Origin: Arcobacter sp.
GTDB lineage: Bacteria; Campylobacterota; Campylobacteria; Campylobacterales; Arcobacteraceae
DNA length: 51,888 nucleotides
Assembly: GCA_003252105.1 (NCBI GenBank)
Contig: QKDL01000078.1
Location: forward strand, 1 to 51,888
Reading direction: 5' to 3'
The translations under genes and the position numbers were made by a program. The notes beneath the pieces are model-generated. The model did no database searches, was not told the DNA's origin, and saw only the letters and a program-made list of their open reading frames with translations. This document shows, in pieces, positions 1 through 9,026 of this stretch. Each line of letters begins with the position of its first letter. The stretch's first letter is position 1.

Positions 1-69
1 AAGATCATCCCATCCCCTAGGCTCTCTCATCTTTTTTATTTGATGTCGTTCCTCTGAAATTGGACGGGA

Positions 70-98
70 ATTATAATAGATTTTTTATCCTTTGTCAA
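70..98 (-). promoter_or_regulatory. Consensus sigma70 promoter firing leftward
   Basis: On the minus strand there is a perfect -35 TTGACA (93-98) and a perfect -10 TATAAT (70-75) separated by exactly 17 bp. Transcription would start near 63 and leave the window to the left. The transcribed 60 nt contain no convincing start codon with a ribosome binding site. A perfect -35 is unusual for Campylobacterota protein genes, so a stable RNA (rRNA operon or other ncRNA) is the likely target; that is inference. Confidence 0.65.
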
Positions 99-281
99 GT
101 GTTTATCCTAAATTGTAGCTTAAATTTTTGAATTCTTTTATCTCGCCTTTTCTCAGCTAACTTTTATTTTTATCAATATTATATATAGCATACACACTTA
201 TAATATAATAGTAATATATTATTTTAAAGGAAACATTAAGACTAACATTATAAAATATCAAAAAAATTAGAAAGGACGAAT

Positions 282-977
282 ATGTATAATAGAGATTATC
301 TTTCACAAGAAACATCTCAATATAAGGGTTCTGTAGACTCATCTAGAGCTGAATTAATGAGCTTTTTAAAAGCTACATATCAATTATTTGCTGGTTCACT
401 ACTTGCAGCAACTGCAGGAGCTTATATTGGATTAGATATAGTTTCTACTATTAGAAGTTGGTATTGGGGATTAGTAATTTTAGAGTTTGTTTTATTATTT
501 GCACTGTTTGCTGTAAAAAATAAACCAGGGATTAATTTAGCAGTTTTATTTGGATTTACATTTATGACTGGATTAACAATTACTCCTTTACTAAGTGGTA
601 TATTAATGATGCCTGCTGGTGCTTCAATTGTTGCACAAGCATTTTTAATGACATCTGTTGCATTTGGTGGAATCTCATTATTTGCAATGACTACGAAAAA
701 AGATTTTTCTGGAATGGGTAAAATGTTGTTTATTGCTCTTATTATATTAGTAGTAGGTTCAATTTCAAATATCTTTTTCCAATCTCCTTTATTACAATTA
801 GGAATTGCAAGTATTGGTGCATTACTATTTTCTGCGTTTATTCTTTATGATACGCAACAAATTATCAAAGGTGGTTTTTCTACACCTATTGAAGCAGCAA
901 TTGCTTTATATTTAGACTTCTTCAATTTATTTGTATCTTTATTACAAATTTTTGGAGTATTAAATAGTGATGACTAA
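282..977 (+). CDS. BAX inhibitor-1 / YccA family membrane protein
   Basis: A 231-residue inner-membrane protein with about seven hydrophobic segments spread from residue 30 to the C-terminus. The pattern ends with FILYDTQQIIKGG followed by a segment with AIALYLDFFNLFVSLLQIFG, typical of the bacterial BI-1/YccA family; family members act as pH-sensitive calcium leak channels or modulators of FtsH proteolysis. An AAAGGA ribosome site sits just before ATG. It appears monocistronic and precedes a thiamine gene. The family call is secure from the C-terminal signature; the cellular role here is not shown by the sequence. Confidence 0.9.
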   Translation: MYNRDYLSQETSQYKGSVDSSRAELMSFLKATYQLFAGSLLAATAGAYIGLDIVSTIRSWYWGLVILEFVLLFALFAVKNKPGINLAVLFGFTFMTGLTITPLLSGILMMPAGASIVAQAFLMTSVAFGGISLFAMTTKKDFSGMGKMLFIALIILVVGSISNIFFQSPLLQLGIASIGALLFSAFILYDTQQIIKGGFSTPIEAAIALYLDFFNLFVSLLQIFGVLNSDD

Positions 978-1000
978 ATAAAGTTATTACACTTTAAAAT

Positions 1001-1405
1001 ATGACAGACAACAATCTTCGACTAATTGATGCCAATCTTAATAGATTAAGAGAAGGCATCAGAGTAGTCGAAGATATTTTCAGATATATATTCAACGATA
1101 AAGATACTTCTACAAAATTAAAAAACTTACGACATCTTGCTAGAATTAGTGATTATAATAAACTTTTAAACTCTAGAGATGTAAAAAATGATGTATTAAG
1201 AGAATCTATTAAAAGTGAACAAAATCGTGATAATCTAAACTCTATTTTAATTGCAAACTTTAAAAGAGCTCAAGAGAGTTCAAGAGTATTAGAAGAGTTT
1301 ACTAAACTTACCTCAATAAAAGATAGTGAAAATTTCAAATATATTAGATATGAACTTTACAACTTAGAAACGGTATTAATAAATATAACTTCAAACTCTA
1401 AATAA
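1001..1405 (+). CDS. ThiD2-family protein (predicted HMP-phosphate kinase)
   Basis: A 134-residue protein opening with LRLIDANLNRLREGIRVVEDIFRY and continuing LKNLRHLARI. This is the signature of the ThiD2 domain, usually found fused to the N-terminus of thiamine phosphate synthase ThiE, or free as here. ThiD2 proteins phosphorylate hydroxymethylpyrimidine phosphate to the diphosphate for thiamine synthesis. No ThiE domain follows, so it is a stand-alone version of normal length. Its 3' end overlaps the convergent methyltransferase gene by 49 bp. No thi genes are adjacent in this window. Confidence 0.75.
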   Translation: MTDNNLRLIDANLNRLREGIRVVEDIFRYIFNDKDTSTKLKNLRHLARISDYNKLLNSRDVKNDVLRESIKSEQNRDNLNSILIANFKRAQESSRVLEEFTKLTSIKDSENFKYIRYELYNLETVLINITSNSK

Positions 1406-2052
1406 TTTAAACTATACTCTTTAAATAGTTTTTTTGCATTTTTGAAATCAAGGTTTGAACTATCCCCACTAACGCCAGATTTCTTTATATAATCAAATAA
1501 ATCTTTTTTGTTTTCAAATTCTAAATTATAATTATGTACTTCAAATTTACACTCATAGATTGAGGAAAAAGCATCTTTTATATTTTCCTGTGAAAGAATT
1601 GGAGATTTAGTATCTGTAATATTCTGAATAGTTTTAAATGTGTTTGAAGTAAATAATACAGCATTTATATTTTCTGTTGTATTTGAAAGTTGTTTAATAA
1701 GTTTTTTCAAATCTTTTGACCATTGCATAGCTGAAGATGAAATAACTAAATCAAATTTTTTGTTTTCTAAAAATTCAAAAAAATCGTTTGAATCAAAATC
1801 AAAACAATTTATATGAATATTTTTATCTCTTGGATGTAATTCACACATTGATGGGGAGAAGTCAACAGCATAATAGTTTTCAATATCCCAATCAATATAT
1901 TTAAATACTTGTCCTGAACCACAGCCAATCTCAAGTATATTTTTTGGTTTTCCTTTTATATCTCGAACTAGTGCTTTTGCTGCTATTTGTTGGATAATAT
2001 TGTGATTATTATAATCTTTTGCATATTTTGAAAATTGATTTTTTACTGACAT
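1357..2052 (-). CDS. BioC-like SAM-dependent methyltransferase
   Basis: A 231-residue class I methyltransferase. The SAM site is ILEIGCGSGQV near residue 40, followed by YAVDFSPSM (motif II) and LVISSSAMQW. The N-terminal FSKYAKDYNNHN and the late IKKSGVSG stretch match malonyl-ACP O-methyltransferase BioC, which starts pimelate synthesis for biotin. No other bio gene is visible next to it, so BioC is a good but not proven assignment; a generic class I methyltransferase is the alternative. It converges with and overlaps the ThiD2 gene. Confidence 0.7.
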   Translation of the reverse strand: MSVKNQFSKYAKDYNNHNIIQQIAAKALVRDIKGKPKNILEIGCGSGQVFKYIDWDIENYYAVDFSPSMCELHPRDKNIHINCFDFDSNDFFEFLENKKFDLVISSSAMQWSKDLKKLIKQLSNTTENINAVLFTSNTFKTIQNITDTKSPILSQENIKDAFSSIYECKFEVHNYNLEFENKKDLFDYIKKSGVSGDSSNLDFKNAKKLFKEYSLNYLEFEVIFINTVSKL

Positions 2053-2124
2053 AAATCGTATCTTAACTTATCTTTAATAAATTTTGGGTAAAATACATAC
2101 CATTTTTTTACAAGGAATAGTAAA

Positions 2125-2487
2125 ATGTCATCAACACTTTTAATAGTTCAATTTATTCTAGCAATACTGATAACAATAACTATATTATTACAAAAAAGTT
2201 CAAGTATTGGTCTTGGAGCTTACAGTGGTAGTAATGAATCATTATTTGGAGCAAAAGGACCTGGAAATATATTAGCAAAAGCAACTATGATTTTAGGACT
2301 TATTTTTGTTGTAAATACTGTTGCATTGGGATATATTTATAATCAACAAAGAATGTCAAGTGCTGTAGATAGCGTTAAAACTGATAGTTTAATCCCATCA
2401 ACACCAATTGAGAAAACAGAAACAAATAGTGCTCCTGCAGCACCTACAAGTGTTCCTGTAGTTCCAACAACACCAACAAATAACTAA
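2125..2487 (+). CDS. secG: Protein translocase subunit SecG
   Basis: A 120-residue protein with two membrane segments (about 4-22 and 52-72) joined by a short loop with LLQKSSSIGLGAYSGSN and FGAKGPGNILAKAT, the SecG hallmark. It is the small SecYEG partner that assists preprotein export. After residue 80 there is a Pro/Thr/Ala-rich tail (APAAPTSVPVVPTTPTNN) typical of epsilonproteobacterial SecG. AAGGA lies at the right distance from ATG. Two hairpins follow the stop. Confidence 0.93.
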   Translation: MSSTLLIVQFILAILITITILLQKSSSIGLGAYSGSNESLFGAKGPGNILAKATMILGLIFVVNTVALGYIYNQQRMSSAVDSVKTDSLIPSTPIEKTETNSAPAAPTSVPVVPTTPTNN

Positions 2488-2488
2488 A

Positions 2489-2548
2489 GAGATATGTACT
2501 ATCTCACTTCAAAATAACTTTGGATAAATATATGTTTTTATCCAAAGT
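2489..2548 (+). terminator. Tandem hairpins after secG
   Basis: Two hairpins in a row. The first is GAGATA-TGTAC-TATCTC at 2489-2505. The second has a perfect 12-bp stem ACTTTGGATAAA (2517-2528) pairing with 2537-2548, loop of 8 nt. No strong U-run follows, so it may be a terminator, an RNA-stabilising 3' end, or both. Confidence 0.55.
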
Positions 2549-2611
2549 AACTCTTGCTAAAAAAAGTGTACAATTCTTATCTTTAAATCTAAACAATAAA
2601 GTTTATAATGG

Positions 2612-2617
2612 TATAAT
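2612..2617 (+). promoter_or_regulatory. Candidate -10 for frr-pyrE
   Basis: A TATAAT lies 50 bp ahead of the frr start in the only intergenic gap before it; another TATAAT-like sequence is at 2604-2609. No clear -35 is seen, as is common in Campylobacterota, where the -10 carries most of the information. Confidence 0.4.
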
Positions 2618-2666
2618 CTTTAGCAAATTTTACAACATACATTTACATTAAAAAGGAGCATAAAGA

Positions 2667-3224
2667 ATGTTAGAAGAGATTTATACAGAAACAAAAGAAC
2701 ATATGGACAAATCAATCGAGGCATTAAAACAACACTACAAAACTCTAAGAACAGGGAAAGTAAGTGCAGCTGTATTAGATGGTGTTTCAATTGATTATTA
2801 TGGAACTGCTACACCTTTAAATCAAGTTGGTTCAGTAACAGCAATAGATGCAACTACAATTGCTGTAAATCCTTGGGAAAAGAATCTTTTAGGACCAATT
2901 GAAAAAGCTATTCAAGAAGCTAACATCGGAGTTAATCCAAATAATGATGGAGATATAATCAAACTATTTTTCCCTCCTATGACAGTTGAGCAAAGAGGAG
3001 AAAGTGCTAAACAAGCAAAAGGCATGACTGATGATGCAAAAGTTGCAATTAGAAATGTAAGAAAACACGCAAACGACAAAGTAAAAAAACTTCATAAAGA
3101 TAAAGAGATTACTGATGATGAAAATAAAAAAGCTTTAGATGAAATTCAAAAAATTACTGATGTTTATGTTGCAAAAGCTGAAGATACATTTAAAGCTAAA
3201 GAAGCTGAAATTTTAAAAGTATAA
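2667..3224 (+). CDS. frr: Ribosome recycling factor
   Basis: A 185-residue soluble protein of standard RRF length. Signatures include [44 protein letters not shown]-like VNPWEKNLL and [14 protein letters not shown]. With EF-G it splits post-termination ribosomes. AAAAAGGAG precedes the ATG. pyrE follows after a 10-bp gap, so they are one transcript; Frr next to pyrE is common in this phylum. Confidence 0.97.
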   Translation: MLEEIYTETKEHMDKSIEALKQHYKTLRTGKVSAAVLDGVSIDYYGTATPLNQVGSVTAIDATTIAVNPWEKNLLGPIEKAIQEANIGVNPNNDGDIIKLFFPPMTVEQRGESAKQAKGMTDDAKVAIRNVRKHANDKVKKLHKDKEITDDENKKALDEIQKITDVYVAKAEDTFKAKEAEILKV

Positions 3225-3234
3225 TTGGAATAAT

Positions 3235-3843
3235 ATGAACGTTGAACAAATATACAAAGATGCAAATGCTTTATTAGAAGGACACTTTAAATTAAGTAGT
3301 GGAAACCATTCAAAGTTTTATTTACAATCAGCAAAAGTTTTGGAAGATCCTAAAACTGCTAAATTATTAGCTGAAGAATTAGCTAAACAAATAAAACAAT
3401 CAGGTATCAAAGTTGATGCAGTATGTTCACCAGCATTAGGAGGACTTATTGCTGGGTTTGCTTTAGCAACTGCCCTTGATGTAAGATTTATCTTCGCTGA
3501 ACGTGTGGATGGTGAAATGACTATAAGAAGAGGTTTTGAAGTACAAAAAGGAGAGAACTATATTATTTGTGAAGATATTATCACAACAGGAGGTTCTGCC
3601 CTTGAAGCAGCAAAACAAGTTGAAGAAGTGGGTGGGAATATTGTGGCATATGCTGCTTTAGCAAACAGAGGTTTTTGCTCAAGAGTAGGAAGTGATATTC
3701 AATCAAAAGATAATTGTAAATTACCATTAGATAAACCATTATTTGCACTAGATGATTTTACTTTTGAAATGTATTCTCCTGATGATTGCCCTATGTGTAA
3801 AGAGGGTAGTGTCGCTTATAAACCAGGAAGTAGAGGAAACTAA
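3235..3843 (+). CDS. pyrE: Orotate phosphoribosyltransferase
   Basis: A 202-residue type I phosphoribosyltransferase that joins orotate to PRPP to give OMP in pyrimidine synthesis. The substrate loop region [20 protein letters not shown] is near residue 17 and the PRPP-binding motif [15 protein letters not shown] is near residue 104. A C-terminal CPMCKEG segment is typical of the longer bacterial OPRT form. It sits between frr and an RDD gene with short gaps, consistent with one operon. Confidence 0.96.
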   Translation: MNVEQIYKDANALLEGHFKLSSGNHSKFYLQSAKVLEDPKTAKLLAEELAKQIKQSGIKVDAVCSPALGGLIAGFALATALDVRFIFAERVDGEMTIRRGFEVQKGENYIICEDIITTGGSALEAAKQVEEVGGNIVAYAALANRGFCSRVGSDIQSKDNCKLPLDKPLFALDDFTFEMYSPDDCPMCKEGSVAYKPGSRGN

Positions 3844-3850
3844 TAAATAA

Positions 3851-4324
3851 ATGGCTAAATGGAGAGATGTAAAACAACATAGGGTAAAAACAACTCCTAA
3901 AGAAGAAAATAAGAGTGAAAAAACTCCTTATGCATCTCTTTCCTCTAGAATGAAAGCTTTTTTAACTGATTCATTTTTGATAACAACACCTATTTTTTAT
4001 ATAGTAATTTATTTAATAATGGGTAGTGGCGAAGGCTTTGCTGAAAATAGATTGGCTGGATGGAGTATGATCATAGGAGTACACTCTTTTATTATTATAC
4101 TTTTTTGGCTAATTAAACAACAAACACCTGGTCTTAAAGCTTATGACTTAAAACTTGTTAATTCTAAACTTGAACAAGCAAATCTAATACAATATATAAT
4201 AAGATATGTAGCAACACTATTTGCCATAGTCTCATTCTTTTTACTTTTTATCCCCTATACAAATAAAGAGCGAAAAACTTTTCAAGATATAATCTCCAAT
4301 ACAATTATCATTGATGATAAATAA
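3851..4324 (+). CDS. RDD-family membrane protein
   Basis: A 157-residue protein with a charged N-terminal 30 residues, then SSRMKAFLTDSFLITTPIFYIVIYL (RDD helix 1), a second segment near residue 75, QQTPGLKAYDLKLV after it, and a final segment near 120-140. This is the RDD domain layout; function of the family is mixed (ion exchange or unknown). It is 7 bp after pyrE and its stop overlaps the start of the next gene (TAATG), implying translational coupling to the MFS protein. Confidence 0.8.
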   Translation: MAKWRDVKQHRVKTTPKEENKSEKTPYASLSSRMKAFLTDSFLITTPIFYIVIYLIMGSGEGFAENRLAGWSMIIGVHSFIIILFWLIKQQTPGLKAYDLKLVNSKLEQANLIQYIIRYVATLFAIVSFFLLFIPYTNKERKTFQDIISNTIIIDDK

Positions 4325-5418
4325 TGCTTTTTTTTAAGTTATCAGCATTTTACTTCTTTTATTTCGCAGCAGTTGGGGTTTATGTAATTTTTTTGCCAAA
4401 AGTGCTACATGACTTAGAATATACATCTATGCAAATTGGTATTGTATTTGCTTTAGCTCCTTTAATGAGGTTTGCAACACCATTTTTATTTTTAAAGCAT
4501 ATAAAACTCAATCAAGGAGTATTTAAACTTGCTTTATTTCTTTCAGTTATTTGTTCTTTAGGGTTTTATTTAACAATTTCAAACTTTTATACTTTTATGA
4601 TAAATAATGCAATTTTAGGTGCATCATTGTCTTTAATATTGCCATATTTAGAAGTTACTGCTATAAAAATATTGGGTAAAGATAAATATGGGAAATCTAG
4701 ACTATACGGCTCTATTGGTTTTACTGTGATTGCATTATTATTAGGACAGTTTTTAAGCCATCCTTTTATTGCATTACATTATTATCTTGCCGTAAATGTT
4801 TTAACAGTATTTTTTGCATTATTATTGCTAAAATATGATGATGTTAAACATGATGAATCAGCAAGCAATGAACCTTTTTCTTTTTTTAAATTTTGGCCTT
4901 TGTGGGTAAGTTTATTTTTTATGCAATTAAGCTTTGGTGGTTTTTATAACTTCTTTACTATTTATGAAACTGAACATGGTATTAGTTTAGAGATGACTTC
5001 ATATATGTGGTCTTTTGGTGTAATTTGTGAAATAATTCTTTTATATTTTCAAGCTCCTTTATTAAAAAAGAATTTACTACATATCATAAAATTTTCATTA
5101 GCAATTACTATTCTTAGATGGTTCCTACTTTTTGCTTTTCCTGAAAATATTACTATTACATTTATTACACAAAGTATTCATGCATTTTCTTTTGGGCTCT
5201 ACCATAGTGCAACTATCATGTTCCTTTATACATTATATGAAAACAAGAAGTTAGCACAACAGTTTATGTATGGAGTAGCTTATGGACTAGGTGGATTCCT
5301 AGGTGCTTTAATTGCTGGATTATTATATGGGAAATACCTATTTTTATATTCTGCATTTTTTACACTTTGTGCTTTACTTTTTTTATTTCATAAAAGATTA
5401 TCAAATATTAATCAGTAA
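4324..5418 (+). CDS. MFS transporter, PPP (3-phenylpropionate)-like
   Basis: A 364-residue, roughly 12-helix carrier. The N-terminal FYFFYFAAVGVYVIFLPKVL and KYGKSRLYGSIGFTV after helix 4 match the MFS_1_like / 3-phenylpropionate transporter branch; the substrate cannot be read from the sequence. It is coupled to the RDD gene by a TAATG overlap and ends 11 bp inside the convergent YaaA gene. Confidence 0.75.
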   Translation: MLFFKLSAFYFFYFAAVGVYVIFLPKVLHDLEYTSMQIGIVFALAPLMRFATPFLFLKHIKLNQGVFKLALFLSVICSLGFYLTISNFYTFMINNAILGASLSLILPYLEVTAIKILGKDKYGKSRLYGSIGFTVIALLLGQFLSHPFIALHYYLAVNVLTVFFALLLLKYDDVKHDESASNEPFSFFKFWPLWVSLFFMQLSFGGFYNFFTIYETEHGISLEMTSYMWSFGVICEIILLYFQAPLLKKNLLHIIKFSLAITILRWFLLFAFPENITITFITQSIHAFSFGLYHSATIMFLYTLYENKKLAQQFMYGVAYGLGGFLGALIAGLLYGKYLFLYSAFFTLCALLFLFHKRLSNINQ

Positions 5419-6148
5419 TATCCATAATAAGTAGTTTGATATTTTTTTTCTCTTGAATCTCATTTAGTTTTAAACCAGAGATATGCATTTGCATGAACTC
5501 ACTATGGTTTTGTATATTGTTTTGAGCTATTGCATTTAAAACACGACCTCTATAATGCTTTGCCCAATGTGAAACCACTTTCCCATCTTTTATAAATTTA
5601 AAAGTTAATACATTTGCTTTTGTAACTTTATAAAATTTTTCATAATATCCTGCCCTTAGGTCAATAACCTCTTCACCGATTATTTCATCAAGTGCATTTG
5701 TAAAATTATCCATATAGAATTTTTCAACATTTATATTAGGTAACTTTGCACCTTGTTTATATTTATAGTTTGGTATTAAATCTTTTGCTAAAATAGGTCC
5801 AAATAAATTTGAAAATAAAATTACATTTTCATCTATATATTTTTTTTCATTATCATCTAAATTTTCATAATCTAAAGCATCAAAAGCCACTCCATTATAT
5901 CTTTGAATAGCTTTCATAGTAGGCTTATTCTTTAATGATTCTTTATACTTTTCAACCTCTTCTAATTTTTTTAATCCAAACCACTTTGATAACTCATCTA
6001 TAGTTGATTTATTTATAAACTCTTCATAAATTTTAAATATCTCATCTCTTTTTTCAAATAGTTCTTCACAGCAAAAATTTTCTTTTGAAAATGGATTTAA
6101 ATCTCCACCATCATTTTTTGTTTCAGCAGGTGCCAACAAAATTTTCAT
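5408..6148 (-). CDS. yaaA: YaaA-family peroxide stress protein
   Basis: A 246-residue soluble protein. It begins MKILLAPAETK, has AIQRYNGVAFDALDYENL, ILFSNLFGPILAKDLIPNYKYKQGAKLP and VVSHWAKHYRGRVLNAIAQNNI, the diagnostic blocks of YaaA/DUF328. E. coli YaaA lowers free iron during peroxide stress and binds DNA. Its ATG overlaps the stop of the upstream small-multidrug gene by 4 bp, so the two are co-translated. Confidence 0.88.
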   Translation of the reverse strand: MKILLAPAETKNDGGDLNPFSKENFCCEELFEKRDEIFKIYEEFINKSTIDELSKWFGLKKLEEVEKYKESLKNKPTMKAIQRYNGVAFDALDYENLDDNEKKYIDENVILFSNLFGPILAKDLIPNYKYKQGAKLPNINVEKFYMDNFTNALDEIIGEEVIDLRAGYYEKFYKVTKANVLTFKFIKDGKVVSHWAKHYRGRVLNAIAQNNIQNHSEFMQMHISGLKLNEIQEKKNIKLLIMDITD

Positions 6149-6816
6149 TTATCATTCCCTTTTTTTAATATTTTATTTTTGAATCTATATAATAATAATG
6201 CTACAACTACAATAAAAAGTAATAACCAAACAAACTGAGTGTTTAAAGTCAACAAAAAGTCAATTATCTGTTGTAAGAATAATCCCCATAAAGAGATAGA
6301 TATAATTGTAGCAATAAAAACTACAACTATAACAGTATAGTGCTTGATTCCAATTAAAAATCCAATAATTGCACCAACAATTGGACCTGTCATCCAAAAA
6401 GGGATAAAAACAAAAATAAAAAGTCCTAACTTTCCATATTTGTCAAAATAGCTTTGATAATTTTTTCTTTTTTCTTTTATCTCTGTAAAAAACTCTTCCA
6501 AAATTTTGATTTTAACCATACCTTTAAAACTATAAACAAATAGAGGATAAATAAGTGTAACTAATATCATCTCAGTTATAACATTGACAAATATAACTAC
6601 AAAATGTGATAATTCAGCAGCATATCCAAAGGATAAGGCAGGTACTCTACCAACTAAAATATTAGTAAAAACTATACCTGTAATTTTATTTGCAAAGCCA
6701 ACATTAATTTGATAAGAAACTATTACAAAGGTAATTAAAGACAAAATTATAAATAAAGATAGAAGTAAGATATTACCAACTTCTCCCTCAAAAGCTTTTT
6801 CAAAAATTTTATTCAT
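6145..6816 (-). CDS. Small multi-drug export family protein
   Basis: A membrane protein of about 223 residues with five to six hydrophobic segments. The block GKLGLFIFVFIPFWMTGPIVGAIIGFLIG fits the Sm_multidrug_ex family (PF06695), whose transport role is only predicted. An in-frame GTG lies at 6828, but the ATG at 6816, which overlaps the YchJ stop, is the more likely start; neither has a strong ribosome site. It is the middle gene of a YchJ - exporter - YaaA operon. Confidence 0.75.
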   Translation of the reverse strand: MNKIFEKAFEGEVGNILLLSLFIILSLITFVIVSYQINVGFANKITGIVFTNILVGRVPALSFGYAAELSHFVVIFVNVITEMILVTLIYPLFVYSFKGMVKIKILEEFFTEIKEKRKNYQSYFDKYGKLGLFIFVFIPFWMTGPIVGAIIGFLIGIKHYTVIVVVFIATIISISLWGLFLQQIIDFLLTLNTQFVWLLLFIVVVALLLYRFKNKILKKGNDK

Positions 6817-7225
6817 CGATAAATACACCGCTATGGTATAACCAAACTCCTTCCTCTTTTAAAAATTTACTTTTCTCGCTAAATGATACATCTATTCCAC
6901 CTTGAAAAATTGTTGCTTTAAAAGTTACATAAGATTCTTCTAAACCATCAGAAAAATCTATAATTTCTAGTTTTTTAAATTGACAGTTTTTAGAAAACTC
7001 TAAAATTGATTCTTTCCATTCATCAAAATTATTGTTAAAGTCTTTGTTATTTTTATGTGTAGTTTTAATTATATATTTATAATCATTTGCAGCATATGCA
7101 CTATATCTTGACTTCATTAAATCTAGTGCAGACTTAGGATTTGAGCCATCATGAAAGATTTTACAACACTTTTTAAATTTTTTAGTACTACCGCAAGGGC
7201 AAAAAGAGTTTACAGATATTTTCAT
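6809..7225 (-). CDS. YchJ-family SEC-C motif protein
   Basis: A 138-residue protein with an N-terminal zinc-binding SEC-C motif, CPCGSTKKFKKCC (residues 9-21), then ALDLMKSRYSAYAANDYKYIIKTTH, the YchJ signature, and a C-terminal NTF2-like fold ending in WLYHSG. Function of the family is unknown. It is the first gene of the three-gene operon running leftward to YaaA. Confidence 0.88.
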   Translation of the reverse strand: MKISVNSFCPCGSTKKFKKCCKIFHDGSNPKSALDLMKSRYSAYAANDYKYIIKTTHKNNKDFNNNFDEWKESILEFSKNCQFKKLEIIDFSDGLEESYVTFKATIFQGGIDVSFSEKSKFLKEEGVWLYHSGVFIDE

Positions 7226-7289
7226 TGTTAATACCTACTTTTTTTTATATTGTATCTAAAAATCTAAAAAGTGTAAAATAATTAAAGGT

Positions 7290-7523
7290 TTATTTATTTT
7301 CCTCTTTTATAGTTTTTATCAAAGAAGGACCAAAACCTTTTAACTCAGCTAACTGTTCTTCATTTTCTATTTTTTTAGTTTTTCTATATTCAATAATCAA
7401 TTCTGCTTTTTTTTCTCCAATTCCTTTGATTTTCATCAATTCCTCTTTTGTCGCAGAATTTAAGTCAACTTTTGCAAATAATAAAGTTATTCCCAACACC
7501 ATAAATACAATTAATTTTTTCAT
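7290..7523 (-). CDS. ComEA-like helix-hairpin-helix protein
   Basis: A 77-residue protein with a signal peptide (MKKLIVFMVLGITLLFAK) followed directly by VDLNSATKEELMKIKGIGEKKAELII and a second hairpin LAELKGFGPSLIKTI. These paired helix-hairpin-helix motifs are the ComEA DNA-binding domain, acting in the periplasm in DNA uptake. The short form without a linker is normal in Campylobacterota. Confidence 0.88.
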   Translation of the reverse strand: MKKLIVFMVLGITLLFAKVDLNSATKEELMKIKGIGEKKAELIIEYRKTKKIENEEQLAELKGFGPSLIKTIKEENK

Positions 7524-7674
7524 CTTGTCTCCTTAATATAATTTAATTTATTATATATAAATAATCTTATACTTTATTTAAAAGTTTATATTTTTTAATA
7601 TTTCTTTTGTTATTATAAAAATCTAATCTCTTATATTATAAAATCTATTTTTATTTTATAATTTAAGGTTATGC

Positions 7675-8088
7675 ATGGAAAACGTTCAGGTCCCTTTAGA
7701 GTTGTTCTCAAATTTTTTGTCAATAATTGTGTTAATTTTTATTTTTGTTAGATATTATCAATATAAAAAGAAACTCAATGTATTAAAAGAATTAAATAAC
7801 TTAAAAGAGAATAATGATTTAACTAATGAAGACAAAGAGTTTATTAAAAAAAATTTGAAAGACTACAAAATTGATTTTTTGAAGGATGAACATAGAATAA
7901 AACTTGCATATCCTGTATTTATTTTAATTGCCGGTTTACTAATAGTATTTTTATCTTTCCAAGAAGCTATGATTCATTTAAACGTAATCATTGTAGTATA
8001 TATTTATATGCAAATTTCAAAGTTACATAATAAAAATTTTGTAAACTTTCTAGAAGAGTTAAATAAAGATTTAGAAGATAAAAATTAA
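7675..8088 (+). CDS. Membrane protein of unknown function
   Basis: A 137-residue protein I do not recognise. It has a hydrophobic segment near 12-28, a charged Lys/Glu/Asn-rich stretch (30-75), then two adjacent hydrophobic segments (78-112). The ATG at 7675 has AAGG seven bases upstream. It is followed 14 bp later by another unknown protein, so they may form a pair. Confidence 0.6.
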   Translation: MENVQVPLELFSNFLSIIVLIFIFVRYYQYKKKLNVLKELNNLKENNDLTNEDKEFIKKNLKDYKIDFLKDEHRIKLAYPVFILIAGLLIVFLSFQEAMIHLNVIIVVYIYMQISKLHNKNFVNFLEELNKDLEDKN

Positions 8089-8102
8089 CAAAGAGGTGAA
8101 GG

Positions 8103-8624
8103 ATGTTAAGTTTTTTTAGTAAGGAAAAAGAGGCGGCCCAAAATACAAAAATACCAGAGGATAAACCTAGCCAAATAAAAGTTGAGAATAAGCCAGTAAT
8201 CCATGAAGAAATTCATGATACAACTACGCAACACAAACAAGACTATGTAACTGAACAATGTATAAGTATGGGAATGGATATAAAAAATGATGTTGAAAAA
8301 TCAAGTAAAGTATTTTTCAATTCAAAAAATGAACAAAAAGCTCATGCGTATAATCTATTTCAAAATTATTTAGAAGGTTTAGAGAATAGAGAAGTATCAA
8401 GAATAAAAGATTTGACTTATCTTGAATTTAAAGAGAAAGAGGAACAAATCACTACAACATTAAAAAATGGATTTGCACAGTTTTTAACAAAAGGGGCAAG
8501 TTTAGATGAAGAGAATAAAAAAATTGTAAATTTTGTATTTTTAGATATTAAGAAATATCCATCTAAAGCTCATAGATATTGGTATTTCAAAGAATATATT
8601 TGGCAAAAAAGAGAGTTAGATTAG
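8103..8624 (+). CDS. Soluble protein of unknown function
   Basis: A 173-residue protein with a charged, low-complexity first 50 residues (Lys/Glu/Pro/Thr), then a predicted helical domain, with Trp/Tyr-rich end (HRYWYFKEYIWQKREL). No family recognised. AGAGGTGAAGG precedes the start. It follows the small membrane protein in the same direction and ends in a hairpin shared with the convergent gene. Confidence 0.6.
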   Translation: MLSFFSKEKEAAQNTKIPEDKPSQIKVENKPVIHEEIHDTTTQHKQDYVTEQCISMGMDIKNDVEKSSKVFFNSKNEQKAHAYNLFQNYLEGLENREVSRIKDLTYLEFKEKEEQITTTLKNGFAQFLTKGASLDEENKKIVNFVFLDIKKYPSKAHRYWYFKEYIWQKRELD

Positions 8625-9017
8625 ATTATCTAATCTATCTCCTTTGTCATTTAAAACTACTTCGAATTCACATTTATATAAATCATTTGATTTTAAAAAT
8701 TCTATTGAATCATAGATAGTAGCATCAGGGTCTTTACAATAGATATAAAACTGCATAAGCCCTTCACAAATATCTACAGCAATCAATGCTAATTTATTTT
8801 CCTCTTCTAAACTTTCTAAATGATTATTTTCAAAAACAGTGAAAAAAGCAATACAAGCGGGATCAGGAAACATTATATCATCTGCTGCATGATAATCATG
8901 GTTTATCAAAACTAAATGTGGAAAATCCTGCATTGTTTGATAAATATCAATATCATCCCTTACTCTTAACATCTGATTTAAATTGCCAGTGTTTTCTAAA
9001 TACCATTTTTCTTCCAT
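8616..9017 (-). CDS. DUF695-like protein
   Basis: A 133-residue acidic protein. The layout KWYLENTGNLNQMLRVRDDID, FPHLVLINHDYHAADD, LEEENKLALIAVDICEG and QFYIYCKD resembles DUF695 proteins. The match is by pattern only. It is 9 bp downstream of ung on the same strand and probably shares its transcript. Confidence 0.5.
   Translation of the reverse strand: MEEKWYLENTGNLNQMLRVRDDIDIYQTMQDFPHLVLINHDYHAADDIMFPDPACIAFFTVFENNHLESLEEENKLALIAVDICEGLMQFYIYCKDPDATIYDSIEFLKSNDLYKCEFEVVLNDKGDRLDNLI
8617..8637. terminator. Convergent hairpin
   Basis: A perfect 9-bp stem TAGATTAGA / TCTAATCTA with a TTA loop spans the stop codons of both converging genes. It lacks a U-run on either side, so its role as terminator is likely but not certain. 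Confidence 0.5.
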
Positions 9018-9026
9018 ACTTTACCC

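Noticed and set aside
157..342. Minus-strand frame overlapping the BI-1 start
   Set aside because: Low complexity, no ribosome site, overlaps the promoter and start of a certain gene.
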